Shown: piece by piece, positions 1 to 8,762 of the stretch
How the letters are laid out: each line of letters begins with the position of its first letter
How positions within the stretch are numbered: position 1 is the stretch's first letter
Source: Anaerolineae bacterium
Lineage (GTDB): Bacteria; Chloroflexota; Anaerolineae; Caldilineales; Caldilineaceae
Length of the DNA: 64,000 bases
Direction: 5' to 3'
NCBI GenBank assembly: GCA_030432295.1
Contig: JAUIHI010000009.1
Coordinates: 62,001 to 126,000, forward strand
Program-made: the position numbers and the translations under genes
The notes under the pieces: generated by a model
What the model was told of the DNA's origin: nothing
What the model saw: the letters and a program-made list of their open reading frames with translations, nothing else
Databases searched by the model: none

Positions 1-462
1 CTCGATGCCCAAACACTGGGCGATTGCCAACTGGCCCGGATTGTCCAACTGCCCCAGGCACCCATCGCCTCGGCAGCGACGGACGGCGGTCCGATCCATC
101 TACTCGCCACCGAAACGGGCCAGGCCAGGCCGGGGGAAGCGCTGCATTTCGTGGTATACTGGCAGGCGGAAACGCCTGTGACGACCAGCTACACAGTCTT
201 TGCCCAACTGCTCAACGAAGCCGGGCAACTGATCGTCCAGCAGGACAATCTGCCGGTGATGGGGCTGGCCCCCACCGACACCTGGCAGCCGGGAGTCGTC
301 GTGCGCGATCCTTACCGGCTGGCGATTCCCCCAGAGGCAGCGCCCGGAAACTACCGGCTGATCGTCGGGCTGTACACAGCGGCGGGTCGTGTGCCGTTGC
401 GGCTGGCCGACGGCAGCCAGTCCGATTTCGTCGAAATTTCCATACCGATTGCCAACCCGTAG
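1..462 (+). CDS. C-terminal end of a putative membrane glycosyltransferase (partial)
   Basis: The frame is open from base 1 to TAG at 460-462, giving the last 153 residues of a gene that begins left of the window. What is visible is a soluble beta-rich domain with the string QDNLPVMGLAPTDTWQPG followed by DPYRLAIP and a terminal Y-R-L-I-V-G-L-Y strand. Almost the same pattern forms the C-terminus of the next gene, so the two are probably paralogous multi-membrane-span glycosyltransferases of the GT39/ArnT-like kind carrying an extracytoplasmic C-terminal domain. That function is inferred from the neighbour, because no catalytic part is in the window. The stop codon lies inside the left arm of a perfect 24-bp palindrome (459-516). 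Confidence 0.75.
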   Translation, partial: LDAQTLGDCQLARIVQLPQAPIASAATDGGPIHLLATETGQARPGEALHFVVYWQAETPVTTSYTVFAQLLNEAGQLIVQQDNLPVMGLAPTDTWQPGVVVRDPYRLAIPPEAAPGNYRLIVGLYTAAGRVPLRLADGSQSDFVEISIPIANP

Positions 463-516
463 GGGCGCTGCGTGCTGCGCCCGTAGGCTGGAGGGCGCAG
501 CACGCAGCGCCCCTAC
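459..516. repeat. Perfect palindromic repeat, 24-bp arms
   Basis: Arms 459-482 and 493-516 are exact reverse complements, separated by a 10-base loop. The repeat begins at the stop of the upstream gene and ends 8 bases before the next ATG (525), so it fills the whole junction. It leaves no Shine-Dalgarno sequence in the usual place for the downstream gene. Confidence 0.9.
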
Positions 517-524
517 GACTTCAT

Positions 525-2900
525 ATGACTGTTTTATCCACCGACCCAACCGAACCCACACCCATCACCCGCCGGGAGCGCAGAACCGCCTTTCTTGTCG
601 CGGCCCTGCTCTTTGCCTGCTACCTGCTCACCTACACCGGTGTCATTCAGAGCAGCGACGGGCTGGCGATGTTTGCCACCACCGAAAGTATTGTGCGGCG
701 GGGCGAGGTGGACACAAACCAACTGCTGTGGATGGGTCTGCAACAGGGCAGCTTTGGGCCAGACGGCGAACTCTACAGCCGTAAAGGGTTGGGGATGACG
801 CTGCTGGCTCTGCCGCTGGTCTGGCTGGCCCGGCTTTGGCCTGCCTTGGGACTGGCCCAGACCGCGCTGCTGCTCAATCCTCTGCTTACCGCCTGGACCG
901 GTGGCCTGCTCTATCTGGCGGTGATCCGTCTGGGGTGGAGCCGATTTGCCGCTATCGCCGCTGCCTTGGCCTTCGGATTGGCGACCCTGGCCTGGCCCTA
1001 CACTCAGACTTTTTTCAGCGATACAATGGCCGGCTGGGGTCTCTTTGCCGCCACCTATTGGCTGCTGGCCTTTCAGCAGGAAAAGCACAAGCATATCCTC
1101 TTTTGGGCCGGGCTGGCCTGGGGGTTGGCCTATCTCTCCCGCTCCATCAATCTGGTTACGTTGCCGGTTTACGGCCTGGCGTTGATGGCTGTGTTGGCGA
1201 AGGGATGGGGATTGGATATTGGGTATTGGGTATTTCGCAGGCGCAGTGCTGGGAGCCAACACCCAATATCTAATACCCAATCTCTACTCTCCAATTTCCC
1301 ATTTCGGGAATGGATTCTCTTCGCCGCCCCCATTCTGGTCGCGGGGATTGTCTCGCTCTGGTGGAACTGGCTGCGCTTTGGCGCTCTGCTGGAAAGTGGT
1401 TATGTGGAGAGCGAAGCCTTCAACGGCGACTGGCTCTTCGGGCTGGCCGGTCTGCTGGTCAGCCCAGGCCGGGGACTCCTCTGGTACAGCCCGGTGCTGC
1501 TGCTGGTTCCGCTGGGCGTGGGCTGGTTTTGGCGGCGGGCGCGCTGGCTGCTGGTGAGCAGCGTGGGGCTGGCCCTGATCTATTGGCTGCTCTATGCCAA
1601 GTGGTATATGTGGCACGGGGGCTACAGTTGGGGGCCGCGCTTTCTGGTCCCGGTTCTGCCCTTTCTGCTGTTGATGACTGGGCCGGCTTGGCAGTGGATT
1701 TTCGTGGAAGAGCGCTGGGGACGGATCGGGCGTTGGCTGACGACGCTGCTGGTGCTGCTCTCCTTAAGCGTTCAATGGCTGGGAATGCTCGTTCCCTTTT
1801 CGCTGGTGCAGGACTGGCTGGACCGGACGGTCAAACCCCTTTTTGCGCCGGAGACTTTTACCCAATGGGCCTATTCGCCCCTCCTGCGCCAGTGGGATTT
1901 CATCCGGGACGACACAATCGTCTTTGCCTGGTGGCGGCTGGGGTCGCACGGGCCGGATTGGTTCGCGCTTTTCCTGCTTCTGGCCGGGTTGTCGGGCGGC
2001 ATTCTGTTGCTCTCGCGCCTGCTGCGCCCGGAAGAAGCGGGGGAAGGCCGAGCCGTCGCCCTCTACGCCGCGGCCCTGGGGTTGATTGGGCTGGTGCTGC
2101 TAGTGCGTTTTCAGCTACCCGCCAGCGGTCTGGAAAACAGCGCAGTAACTGGGGAGATTGCCCGCAGCGAAGAACCGGGGGATGCAATTCTGCATTTGCG
2201 TCCCCTGGAAACCCAACAGTTCGCCAATGCCTATCACGGCCAATTGCCCGTCTACGGCCTCTTTCCCGTGGACGATCTCTCGTCCGCCAACAGCCGCCTG
2301 CTGGACGATCTGCTGCAACGCTACCATCGGTTGTGGGTAGTCCCCGACTTTGCGCCGCCCCAGCAGTCCGACTGGGAGCGCACTCTGCGGGGCCGGGTCT
2401 TTCTGCTCGACGATCAGAGCATCCCGCCGGATGACCGGCGGCTGGTGCTCTATGCCGGGGCACAGGAGCAGCCACTGACTGAGACGGGTGTGGGCATCCG
2501 CTTTGGCGATCCGGCCTGGGTACGGCTGAATGGCTATGGGCTGCCCCGGCAAGTGCAGCCCGGTGGCAGCCTGCTCGTCGCCCTGGAATGGGAGAGTCTG
2601 GCGGCTGTCAGCCAGAACTATCAGGTCTTCGTACATCTGCTGGACAGCGCGGGCACAAAGTTGGCCCAGCGAGACGGGCAGCCGGTTCTCTGGCTGCGGC
2701 CTACCAGCACCTGGCAGCCCGGCGAACGAATTGTGGATCGCTATGGGTTGCTTCTGCCCGACGATCTGCCCGCCGGGGAGTATACAGTGGCCGTGGGTCT
2801 CTACGATTCGGCAACCGGCGAGCGCGAGCCTAGCAGCGCAGGTCCGGGCGATTTTGCGATTGAGCTGGGGCCGGTGCGAGTGGAAGAAAGTAATCGGTGA
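525..2900 (+). CDS. Putative membrane glycosyltransferase (GT39/ArnT-like), repeat-interrupted
   Basis: A 791-residue protein. From about residue 22 to 540 it has roughly a dozen hydrophobic segments, with an early acidic/aromatic loop (residues 37-70, with the SSDG and FGPDGELYSRKG motifs) and a later Y-x-W-x-G-G-Y-x-W-G-P-R-F loop. This layout is typical of polyprenyl-phosphate-sugar-dependent glycosyltransferases of the GT39/ArnT/PMT type. The last ~120 residues form a soluble domain shared with the preceding gene. The ATG at 525 is chosen because it gives a normal Met-Thr N-terminus before the first membrane segment. The open frame continues upstream only through a palindrome, and no clear ribosome site exists. 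Residues ~229-253 (bases 1210-1282) are encoded by a palindromic repeat that is intergenic elsewhere in the window. Donor and acceptor sugars are unknown; a role in cell-envelope glycans is inference. Confidence 0.75.
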   Translation: MTVLSTDPTEPTPITRRERRTAFLVAALLFACYLLTYTGVIQSSDGLAMFATTESIVRRGEVDTNQLLWMGLQQGSFGPDGELYSRKGLGMTLLALPLVWLARLWPALGLAQTALLLNPLLTAWTGGLLYLAVIRLGWSRFAAIAAALAFGLATLAWPYTQTFFSDTMAGWGLFAATYWLLAFQQEKHKHILFWAGLAWGLAYLSRSINLVTLPVYGLALMAVLAKGWGLDIGYWVFRRRSAGSQHPISNTQSLLSNFPFREWILFAAPILVAGIVSLWWNWLRFGALLESGYVESEAFNGDWLFGLAGLLVSPGRGLLWYSPVLLLVPLGVGWFWRRARWLLVSSVGLALIYWLLYAKWYMWHGGYSWGPRFLVPVLPFLLLMTGPAWQWIFVEERWGRIGRWLTTLLVLLSLSVQWLGMLVPFSLVQDWLDRTVKPLFAPETFTQWAYSPLLRQWDFIRDDTIVFAWWRLGSHGPDWFALFLLLAGLSGGILLLSRLLRPEEAGEGRAVALYAAALGLIGLVLLVRFQLPASGLENSAVTGEIARSEEPGDAILHLRPLETQQFANAYHGQLPVYGLFPVDDLSSANSRLLDDLLQRYHRLWVVPDFAPPQQSDWERTLRGRVFLLDDQSIPPDDRRLVLYAGAQEQPLTETGVGIRFGDPAWVRLNGYGLPRQVQPGGSLLVALEWESLAAVSQNYQVFVHLLDSAGTKLAQRDGQPVLWLRPTSTWQPGERIVDRYGLLLPDDLPAGEYTVAVGLYDSATGEREPSSAGPGDFAIELGPVRVEESNR
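1210..1282. repeat. Palindromic repeat of the TATTGGGTATT family inside a coding region
   Basis: The arms 1210-1231 and 1261-1282 match over 22 bp with three mismatches. The unit GGATATTGGGTATT and the following TATTTCG also occur at 10063-10132, and the core recurs at 57602-57658, both in intergenic positions. Here the element is translated as part of the glycosyltransferase, in a loop between membrane segments. Confidence 0.8.
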
Positions 2901-2951
2901 GCAGTAAACAGTTCTCCATGCACCAAGCGCGCCACGGAGGATGAAAACTTT

Positions 2952-3015
2952 GTATACACGGATAGAAGGAAACACGGATTTCCAGCTATTCAGTGTTCCT
3001 TTTTATCCGTGTATA
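2952..3015. repeat. Imperfect palindromic repeat, ACACGGAT family
   Basis: The arms around 2952-2975 and 2993-3015 (TATACACGGATA... and ...TATCCGTGTATA) pair with a few mismatches. The repeat lies between the glycosyltransferase and rsmD, and the same family recurs with perfect arms at 3675-3745. Confidence 0.75.
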
Positions 3016-3046
3016 TAAGCTATTTTTCAGGGCAGTGGAGGGAAGA

Positions 3047-3610
3047 ATGCGTGTAATCGCGGGCAGTGCCCGGGGCTTCAAATTGCGGTCCGTGCCGGGG
3101 GACTCCACCCGGCCTATCACAGATCGGGCCAAGGAGTCGCTCTTTTCGATTCTGGGCGATTGGGTGGTGGATGCCCGGCTGCTGGACCTTTTTGGCGGCA
3201 CGGGCGCGGTGGGCATCGAAGCCCTGAGCCGGGAGGCGGCTTTTGTCCAGTTTATCGACCGCAACCGGCAGGCGGTGGAAACGATCCGGGCCAACCTGGC
3301 CCACTGCAATGTGGCGGAATTTGCTCAAGTGCTACAGGGCGACAGCTTCGCGTTTTTGGAGGGCTACCGGGGCGAACCCTTCGATATTGTCTTCATTGCT
3401 CCGCCCCAATACCAGGAACTGTGGACCCGTGCTCTGCTGCTGGTGGACGGCCGGCCGGAGATGCTGAGTGAGGACGGCATTGCGATTGTCCAGATCGATC
3501 CCAGAGAGGATCAGGCTGTGCCGTTGCAAAATCTGGTGGAGTACGACCGGCGGCGCTACGGCTCTGTCCTGCTGCTCTTTTACGAGAAAGCGACAGACGG
3601 ACAAGAATAG
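3047..3610 (+). CDS. rsmD: 16S rRNA (guanine-966-N2)-methyltransferase RsmD
   Basis: A 187-residue S-adenosylmethionine-dependent methyltransferase that would modify G966 of 16S rRNA during small-subunit assembly. It opens with the family signature MRVIAGSARGFKL and carries T-R-P-I-T-D-R-A-K-E-S-L-F at 21-33. SAM motif I is LLDLFGGTGAVGIEAL at 45-60. The catalytic motif IV, usually D/N-P-P-Y/F, reads A-P-P-Q-Y at 118-122, a form I associate with the Chloroflexi/cyanobacterial branch. The ATG at 3047 is preceded by GGAGGGAAGA. The frame extends 18 codons further upstream only through a palindromic repeat, so the shorter start is preferred. Confidence 0.9.
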   Translation: MRVIAGSARGFKLRSVPGDSTRPITDRAKESLFSILGDWVVDARLLDLFGGTGAVGIEALSREAAFVQFIDRNRQAVETIRANLAHCNVAEFAQVLQGDSFAFLEGYRGEPFDIVFIAPPQYQELWTRALLLVDGRPEMLSEDGIAIVQIDPREDQAVPLQNLVEYDRRRYGSVLLLFYEKATDGQE

Positions 3611-3674
3611 GGAAATTGCGCCCGTCTTCTCACTTCTCATCCCAACCTGGCGGAGCCAAAACCAAAGAGGGATT

Positions 3675-3745
3675 TGTAAACACGGATGAAAAGGAACACG
3701 GATGGGATACAAATCTACCCGTGTTCCTTTTCATCCGTGTTTACA
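3675..3745. repeat. Perfect palindrome, 27-bp arms, between convergent genes
   Basis: The arms 3675-3701 and 3719-3745 are exact reverse complements around a 17-base loop. It sits between the ends of rsmD and the convergent sulfatase and could act as a bidirectional transcription stop. It is the same ACACGGATGAAAAGGAACAC family as 2952-3015. Confidence 0.9.
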
Positions 3746-3787
3746 AGAGATTCTCCGCTTTAGTGTACATAAAACAAGGACCACACC

Positions 3788-5278
3788 TTAAAACACATTC
3801 ACCTGCTTGGGGCGGTCGGTTGCGCCGTGGAGATTGGCGTCGCCCTCGCTGGGCCAGCGCAGGCCGTAGTGGCGCGCCCGATTCTGGCGATAGCCCGCGT
3901 TGTAGTAGACGCTGCCCGATAGCCAGGCCAGCAATCGCCCCAGCAAATGCATCTTCACTTCCGCGGCTTCAGGCCGATTCCACAGATTTTCTAACTCGTG
4001 GGGGTCTGCGCTCAGGTCGTAGAGTTCCCCCGCCTCCTGGCCGATGTAGTAGACTAGTTTGTGGGTCTGGCTGCGCATCATCACCTGATAGTTGTCCTCG
4101 CAGAAGACAAATTCTCTCGGCTCAATCGGCTCGCCGTTGAGATAGGGCAGCAGGGATTGCCCTTCCATATACGTGGGGGCTTTGATGCCCGCTGCCTGCA
4201 AAATCGTCGGTCCCAGGTCCATCAATGAGACCAGATCGGTGACAGTCGATGGATTGTCCACCGAGCCGGGGTGACGGATGATCAGTGGGATATGCACAAT
4301 CGGGTCGTACATCAGCCACTTGTAGGCCAGGCCGTGATCGCCCAGCATCTCGCCGTGGTCCGAGCAGAAGATGAGCAGGGAATTTTCGAGCCAGCCCCGG
4401 TTTTCCAGCGAGTCCAGCACCCGGCCAATCTGTTCGTCCACCGTCGTGATTTTGGCGAAGTAATGGCGCTTCATCTCGTCGATCTCTGCGTCGCTTGCGC
4501 CGCGCAGATCGATCTGGGATTCGTGGCCGGTGTTGGCGTGGAATTCCAGATGGGTGGTGTGCTGGGGTGGCTTCTCGTCCAGTTCGCCCTCTTTGAGAAA
4601 GCGAGGCGGCATTGGCCGGTCTTTGTAGAGTTCCAGGTGGCGGGGGAGCGGGTCCCAGGGTTCGTGGGGGCCGGTGAAGCCTGCCATCAAAAAGAGAGGC
4701 TTATCGCCCTGGTAGGTGTCGATCCACGTCACCGCGGAGTCGCCGATGAAGACATCGCTGTGGAAGCGCTCCTCCAGATGCCAGGGGACGCCCTGGTGCT
4801 TCTTCATCCAGTCCGGGTCTGTGCGGTTGCGGTTGTTGGGCCGGGTCTGGCCGTGGAAGCGCAGATAGTTGCCCCAGTCGTCGTCCGCGCCGCCCTGGGC
4901 GTGGGTCATATTCGTCGGGTTCTCCACAATCACCCGCTCGTGGAAGCCGCCGGGCACATCCCGCGGGCTGAAGTGCATTTTGCCGATATTGACACACCAG
5001 TAGCCGTTGTCGGCCAGGTCCTGCACCCAATTGCGGTGATCGCCCCAATCGTGAAAGCTGTAGGCCCCGGTATTGTGGCCGTACATCCCCGTGAAGATGG
5101 CCGCCCGGCTGGCAATACAGGTGGCGCCGGGGCAATAGGCCTGGCGAAAGGAGACCCCTTCGGCCGCGAGGCGGTCCATGTGGGGGGTGATCATCTGGCC
5201 GTAGCCCCAGGCAGCCAGGGTGTCGAAGCGCTGCTGGTCGGTCATAATCAGAATGATGTGGGGACGTTCGGGAAGCAT
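3788..5278 (-). CDS. Type I sulfatase, last gene of a sugar-ABC operon
   Basis: A 496-residue arylsulfatase-family hydrolase expected to remove sulfate esters from a carbohydrate or aryl substrate. It begins with the metal-binding string HIILIMTDQQR and has Y-L-x-x-G-K-M-H-F-type and F-C-S-D-H-G-E-M-L-G-D-H-G motifs later. The formylglycine site reads C-I-A-S-R (C54-R58 from this start), so the usual central Pro of C-x-P-x-R is Ala. No signal peptide is evident, suggesting cytoplasmic action on imported sugar. The ATG at 5278 is used: AGGGG lies ~10 bases upstream, and the in-frame TTG six bases earlier lacks good spacing. The gene starts only 7 bp after the permease gene, so it is probably the last gene of that transport operon. 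Confidence 0.88.
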   Translation of the reverse strand: MLPERPHIILIMTDQQRFDTLAAWGYGQMITPHMDRLAAEGVSFRQAYCPGATCIASRAAIFTGMYGHNTGAYSFHDWGDHRNWVQDLADNGYWCVNIGKMHFSPRDVPGGFHERVIVENPTNMTHAQGGADDDWGNYLRFHGQTRPNNRNRTDPDWMKKHQGVPWHLEERFHSDVFIGDSAVTWIDTYQGDKPLFLMAGFTGPHEPWDPLPRHLELYKDRPMPPRFLKEGELDEKPPQHTTHLEFHANTGHESQIDLRGASDAEIDEMKRHYFAKITTVDEQIGRVLDSLENRGWLENSLLIFCSDHGEMLGDHGLAYKWLMYDPIVHIPLIIRHPGSVDNPSTVTDLVSLMDLGPTILQAAGIKAPTYMEGQSLLPYLNGEPIEPREFVFCEDNYQVMMRSQTHKLVYYIGQEAGELYDLSADPHELENLWNRPEAAEVKMHLLGRLLAWLSGSVYYNAGYRQNRARHYGLRWPSEGDANLHGATDRPKQVNVF

Positions 5279-5285
5279 TGGCAAT

Positions 5286-6119
5286 CTACCCCTTTACAGC
5301 GCCCGTTGCCAGGCCCTGGACCACAAAGCGCTGGCCCAGATAGTAGAGCACCATCACAGGCAGGGCAGCGGAGACCGATCCGGCCATAATCAGACCCCAG
5401 CGAAAGACATCCCCGGTGATCAGATAGCTGACCGCCACGGGAACCGTCTGCTTGCTGGGCGATGTGATGAAGATCAGCGCGTAGAGCAGTTCGTTCCAGG
5501 CCCCGGTGAAGGTGAAGACGCTGACCGCGATCAGGCCAGGGGTGGCCAGGGGCAGAACGATACGGAAGAGCGCGCCCAGCCGGGTGCTGCCGTCCACCAT
5601 CGCCTGCTCTTCCAGGTCCGCAGGAATGCTGCGGAAATAGCCCATCATTAGCCAGGTACTCAACGGAGCGGAAAAAGTGAGATAGACGAAGATCAGTCCT
5701 TCCAGTTTGTTGCCCAGTTGCAGGCGGGCGATGATCACCGCCAGGGGGATAAAGAGCAGCGCGCCGGGGGTCAGATAGGTGAAGAGAATCAGCCGCCCGA
5801 TCCAGTCCCGGTAGCGGTAGCGCAGGCGGACGAGACTATAGGCGGCGAGACAACTGATAAAGACGGAAATGAGCGTGGCGGAAATGGATACGACCAGACT
5901 GTTGCGGATATTCTGCAAGAAGTTCTGTTTGGTAAACAGAACGACATAATTCTGGAGTGTAGCGTTGATGGGCAGCAGCGAGGGGCTGCGGTAGATGTCT
6001 TTGGGCAGCTTTAATGAGACGATCAACATATAGTAGACCGGAAACAGAATAAAGATTGCCAGCAGAATGAGAAGGAGATAATAAACGACTTTCTGTCGCG
6101 CGGTAAGACGGCCAAGCAT
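5286..6119 (-). CDS. Sugar ABC transporter permease, MalG/CUT1 type
   Basis: A 277-residue inner-membrane permease with six predicted membrane spans, starting at a hydrophobic span around residues 11-33 and ending with the characteristic G-L-x-x-G-A-V-K-G tail. The EAA loop that docks the ATPase reads EEQAMVDGSTRLGALFRIVL, followed by P-L-A-T-P-G. It is separated by 3 bp from the other permease and by 7 bp from the sulfatase downstream, so the three are surely co-transcribed. The imported sugar is unknown. The attached sulfatase suggests a sulfated mono- or oligosaccharide (inference). Confidence 0.9.
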   Translation of the reverse strand: MLGRLTARQKVVYYLLLILLAIFILFPVYYMLIVSLKLPKDIYRSPSLLPINATLQNYVVLFTKQNFLQNIRNSLVVSISATLISVFISCLAAYSLVRLRYRYRDWIGRLILFTYLTPGALLFIPLAVIIARLQLGNKLEGLIFVYLTFSAPLSTWLMMGYFRSIPADLEEQAMVDGSTRLGALFRIVLPLATPGLIAVSVFTFTGAWNELLYALIFITSPSKQTVPVAVSYLITGDVFRWGLIMAGSVSAALPVMVLYYLGQRFVVQGLATGAVKG

Positions 6120-6122
6120 AGA

Positions 6123-7040
6123 CTAATCCTCCTGCAGTAGCTTGGCCACAATAAAGGCCAGGAAGCCGAAAATGGGTAGCATTGAGACCGATACCGACGC
6201 GGCTTCGGCAATGCGCAGATTTTGCAGGCCGAAATAGGCCAGCACCGGGAAGGTCATTGTGGCGTTGGAAGGGCCGCCCTGGGTCATCAACCAGACCGCT
6301 TCGAAGCTGTTGGTGGTCCAGATGGTGGAGAGCAGAACGACGACCAGCACCACGTGGCGAATGCTGGGCACAGTCACGTGGCGGAAGCGCTGCCAGGGGC
6401 CGGCACCGTCGATAGCCGAGGCTTCGTAGAGTTCTTGGGGCACATTTTGCAGCGCGGCCAAAAAGGAGATGACCCAAAAAGGAAAGCCCCGCCAGAAGCT
6501 GGCGGTGATGACACTGGGCATAGCCAGGGCTTTGCTGCTGAGAAATCCTACGTGGGTTTCGGCCAGACCCGTCTGGAGCAGAATAAAGTTGAAGGCCCCG
6601 CCCTGGGGATAGAAGAGCAATTTCCAGGTGATGAATGCGACAAAGGCGGGCATGGCCCAGGGGATAAGAATCAGACTGCGCCAGAGCTGTCGCCCGCGGA
6701 TTTCCTGGTTGAGCAGCATTGCGATGCTTAGTCCAAGCACCAGTTTCATTGATTGCAGACTGACTACCAGCACAATTGTATTGCGCACAGTAGCCTGAAA
6801 GTCGATCCAATTGAACAGATAGCGGTAATTGCCCAGGCCGATAAAATTGCCGCCTTGGCCGATCATTCGGTCGGTGAAACTGATCCAGATGGCAAAGAAG
6901 AAGGGATAGATGACTAGAATAGACAGACAAATGACAACCGGTGCAACCAGAAAATAGCCCAGCATACTATCGCGCTGGTACATTGAAAAACGGCGGCGTT
7001 TGGCTTGTATTGGGGAAGGAGAGGGGGCGACTTGTTCCAT
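6123..7040 (-). CDS. Sugar ABC transporter permease, MalF/CUT1 type
   Basis: A 305-residue permease, the partner of the next gene. It has a basic N-terminus, then a first span around 30-55, the G-L-G-N-Y motif before the periplasmic loop, and an EAA loop reading ELYEASAIDGAGPWQRFRHV. The ATG at 7040 (MEQVAPSP) is chosen. The open frame extends 19 codons further only across a palindromic repeat (7058-7118). No ATP-binding subunit is encoded nearby, so the transporter must borrow a shared MsmX/UgpC-type ATPase (inference). Confidence 0.9.
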   Translation of the reverse strand: MEQVAPSPSPIQAKRRRFSMYQRDSMLGYFLVAPVVICLSILVIYPFFFAIWISFTDRMIGQGGNFIGLGNYRYLFNWIDFQATVRNTIVLVVSLQSMKLVLGLSIAMLLNQEIRGRQLWRSLILIPWAMPAFVAFITWKLLFYPQGGAFNFILLQTGLAETHVGFLSSKALAMPSVITASFWRGFPFWVISFLAALQNVPQELYEASAIDGAGPWQRFRHVTVPSIRHVVLVVVLLSTIWTTNSFEAVWLMTQGGPSNATMTFPVLAYFGLQNLRIAEAASVSVSMLPIFGFLAFIVAKLLQED

Positions 7041-7057
7041 TATGTACTCACTGATTG

Positions 7058-7118
7058 GTTGAATGGTTGGCTGGTTGATTGGACAATACGGCCCCAATCA
7101 ACCAGCCAATCGTTCAAC
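7058..7118. repeat. Palindrome at binding-protein/permease junction
   Basis: The arms 7058-7082 and 7094-7118 (GGTTGGCTGGTTGATTGG core) pair over 25 bp with two mismatches and an 11-base loop. It begins at the last base of the binding-protein stop codon and ends 17 bases before the permease ATG. A stem-loop here could protect or terminate mRNA so that binding protein is made in excess of permease. Confidence 0.85.
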
Positions 7119-8506
7119 TATTGGTACTTATCGTAGATCGCCTGGCAGGCGGTCTGAGTTTCGGCAATTGCGTCGTCGATGCTGATGCCATCCACCACCA
7201 CCCGCTGCACCATACGCGGGGTCAGGAAGTTGGATCCGTATTCGGCAAAGGCCACATTGTCCACATCCGGGTAGGCGGGCGGTGTGCCGTTCTCCACCAG
7301 ATCGAGCAGACCCACATGCACCGGACCTTCGGTGAAGATGGGCGCGTTCTTGTAGCTCTCGGCCACAGGACCGTAGATGGCGTTGTAGTAGTACTCAGCC
7401 ATAAATTCGTCATCGGCCAGGTATTTGAAGAGGTCCATTGCCAGCTCTTTGTGCTTGCTGGTGCTGGGGATCACCCGGAGGTTAGGCGAACTCATGGGGG
7501 CAATGCGCATGACCGGGCCGCCGGGCAGGGCAGAGTATTTCGTGCTGTCGCCCAGGTCCGGGTCGTTGTCCCGCATATAGAGATAGACGCTGCCGGGGTT
7601 GGCGATGAAGAGTGCGTTGCCTGACTGATAGGCCACATTGTCGCCCGCGCCGTCCCAGGTGGTGGCTCCGGGCGGGAAGAGGCCGTCGGCAAAAGCAGTG
7701 GTGATCCAGCTCAGGAAATCACGGGTTTCCTGGCTGTCGATGGTGCAGGTCTTGCCCTCATCGTCGGCAATCCGTCCACCCCAAGACTGCAACATTGTGG
7801 TAGTCAGGTTGGCATCACCCACATTGGAAAGGGCAAAGCCAATGCCGTAGGTCTCCGGGGGATTCTGGGCCTTGGCCATTTCGCCCAGTTCTTCCCAGGT
7901 CTGCGGGGCTTCCATATAGCCAGCAGCTTCCAGCACATCGGCCCGGCGGAAGAGGACATTGCCGCCGATGCCAAAGGGAATGCCGTACTGGTGGCCTTTG
8001 AAGGCGGGGACCGCGGTGAGGGCGGCAACCGATGGCATCCAGCCGCCGTGGGCCTCGCCGATCTCAGCGTAGAGATCGTCCAGGATTTCCAACTGATCGG
8101 TCTCAATCAATTGCAGAATCAGCCCTGTGCCCATATCCAACGCATCGGGCAGTGTGCCCGCTTCGATGGCCGCGGAAACCCGCTGGGTGGTCTCGTTCTG
8201 GTTGATCATCACCACATCGGTCTTGATACCCTTCTCTTCGCCCCATTGGGTGATGCGGTCCACCAGCATCTGGTTGGCCGTGTCCGAGAAGATCAGGCCG
8301 CCCCAATAGGTGAATACAGCGTCACTGTCGGGGGCTTCTGCTGCCGGAGCCTCGGCTGCTGGAGCCTCGGCCGCCGGGGCTTCTGCTTCTGCTGGTGCTT
8401 CGGCGGCTGGTTCTGCTGGGGTTGCAGCGGGCGGGCAGGCCGCCAACAACAACGCTGCCAACAAAAGCACAGGCAGCAATGAAAAACGTCCAAACATTTT
8501 CTGCAT
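7118..8506 (-). CDS. Sugar ABC transporter substrate-binding lipoprotein (family 1)
   Basis: A 462-residue exported lipoprotein that captures sugar outside the membrane and delivers it to the two downstream permeases. The signal peptide is of the Sec type without twin arginines, and the lipobox L-A-A-C puts the lipidated Cys at residue 24. It is followed by a tandem E-A-P-A-A linker (~30-60). The mature part has the family-1 pattern V-F-T-Y-W-G-G-L, a middle G-N-A-L-F-I-A-N-P-G-S motif and a C-terminal D-D-A-I-A-E-T repeat. The ATG at 8506 has AGGAGG about 9 bases upstream. A longer open frame upstream is not used, since it lacks a signal peptide. Confidence 0.9.
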   Translation of the reverse strand: MQKMFGRFSLLPVLLLAALLLAACPPAATPAEPAAEAPAEAEAPAAEAPAAEAPAAEAPDSDAVFTYWGGLIFSDTANQMLVDRITQWGEEKGIKTDVVMINQNETTQRVSAAIEAGTLPDALDMGTGLILQLIETDQLEILDDLYAEIGEAHGGWMPSVAALTAVPAFKGHQYGIPFGIGGNVLFRRADVLEAAGYMEAPQTWEELGEMAKAQNPPETYGIGFALSNVGDANLTTTMLQSWGGRIADDEGKTCTIDSQETRDFLSWITTAFADGLFPPGATTWDGAGDNVAYQSGNALFIANPGSVYLYMRDNDPDLGDSTKYSALPGGPVMRIAPMSSPNLRVIPSTSKHKELAMDLFKYLADDEFMAEYYYNAIYGPVAESYKNAPIFTEGPVHVGLLDLVENGTPPAYPDVDNVAFAEYGSNFLTPRMVQRVVVDGISIDDAIAETQTACQAIYDKYQ

Positions 8507-8698
8507 CCTACGTTTCCTCCTGGGTGATTGGGAATAAATCGAACGACAAGCAAAGACTGCTGCTGGATAAGAGCAAAAGGAGTGTGGAGTGGAGGGAATA
8601 TAAATGGGATCGCCAGATGGTGTACTTTGGGAAAATTTGGCGACCCCAATCATACACGCATCAACGAGAGAATGCAAGGGGGGCGAGGAGAAAACCAC

Positions 8699-8732
8699 AA
8701 AAAATGTGGGCGGGATCAGCGATCCCGCCCAC
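8699..8732 (-). terminator. Rho-independent terminator of the small membrane-protein gene
   Basis: A 12-bp GC-rich stem (GTGGGCGGGATC, 8706-8717 pairing with 8721-8732, loop of 3) is followed on the minus strand by a run of six T residues. It lies 30 bases beyond the stop of the 69-residue gene and separates it from the sugar ABC operon. The ~190 bases between this hairpin and the binding-protein start show no convincing minus-strand promoter. Confidence 0.85.
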
Positions 8733-8762
8733 GCATTTTATCTGATTTTGCTGGCTGGTTGC

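Noticed and set aside
24-524. Upstream extension of the glycosyltransferase frame
   Set aside because: It overlaps the real end of the preceding gene in another frame and continues through a palindrome; the membrane-protein N-terminus begins at 525.
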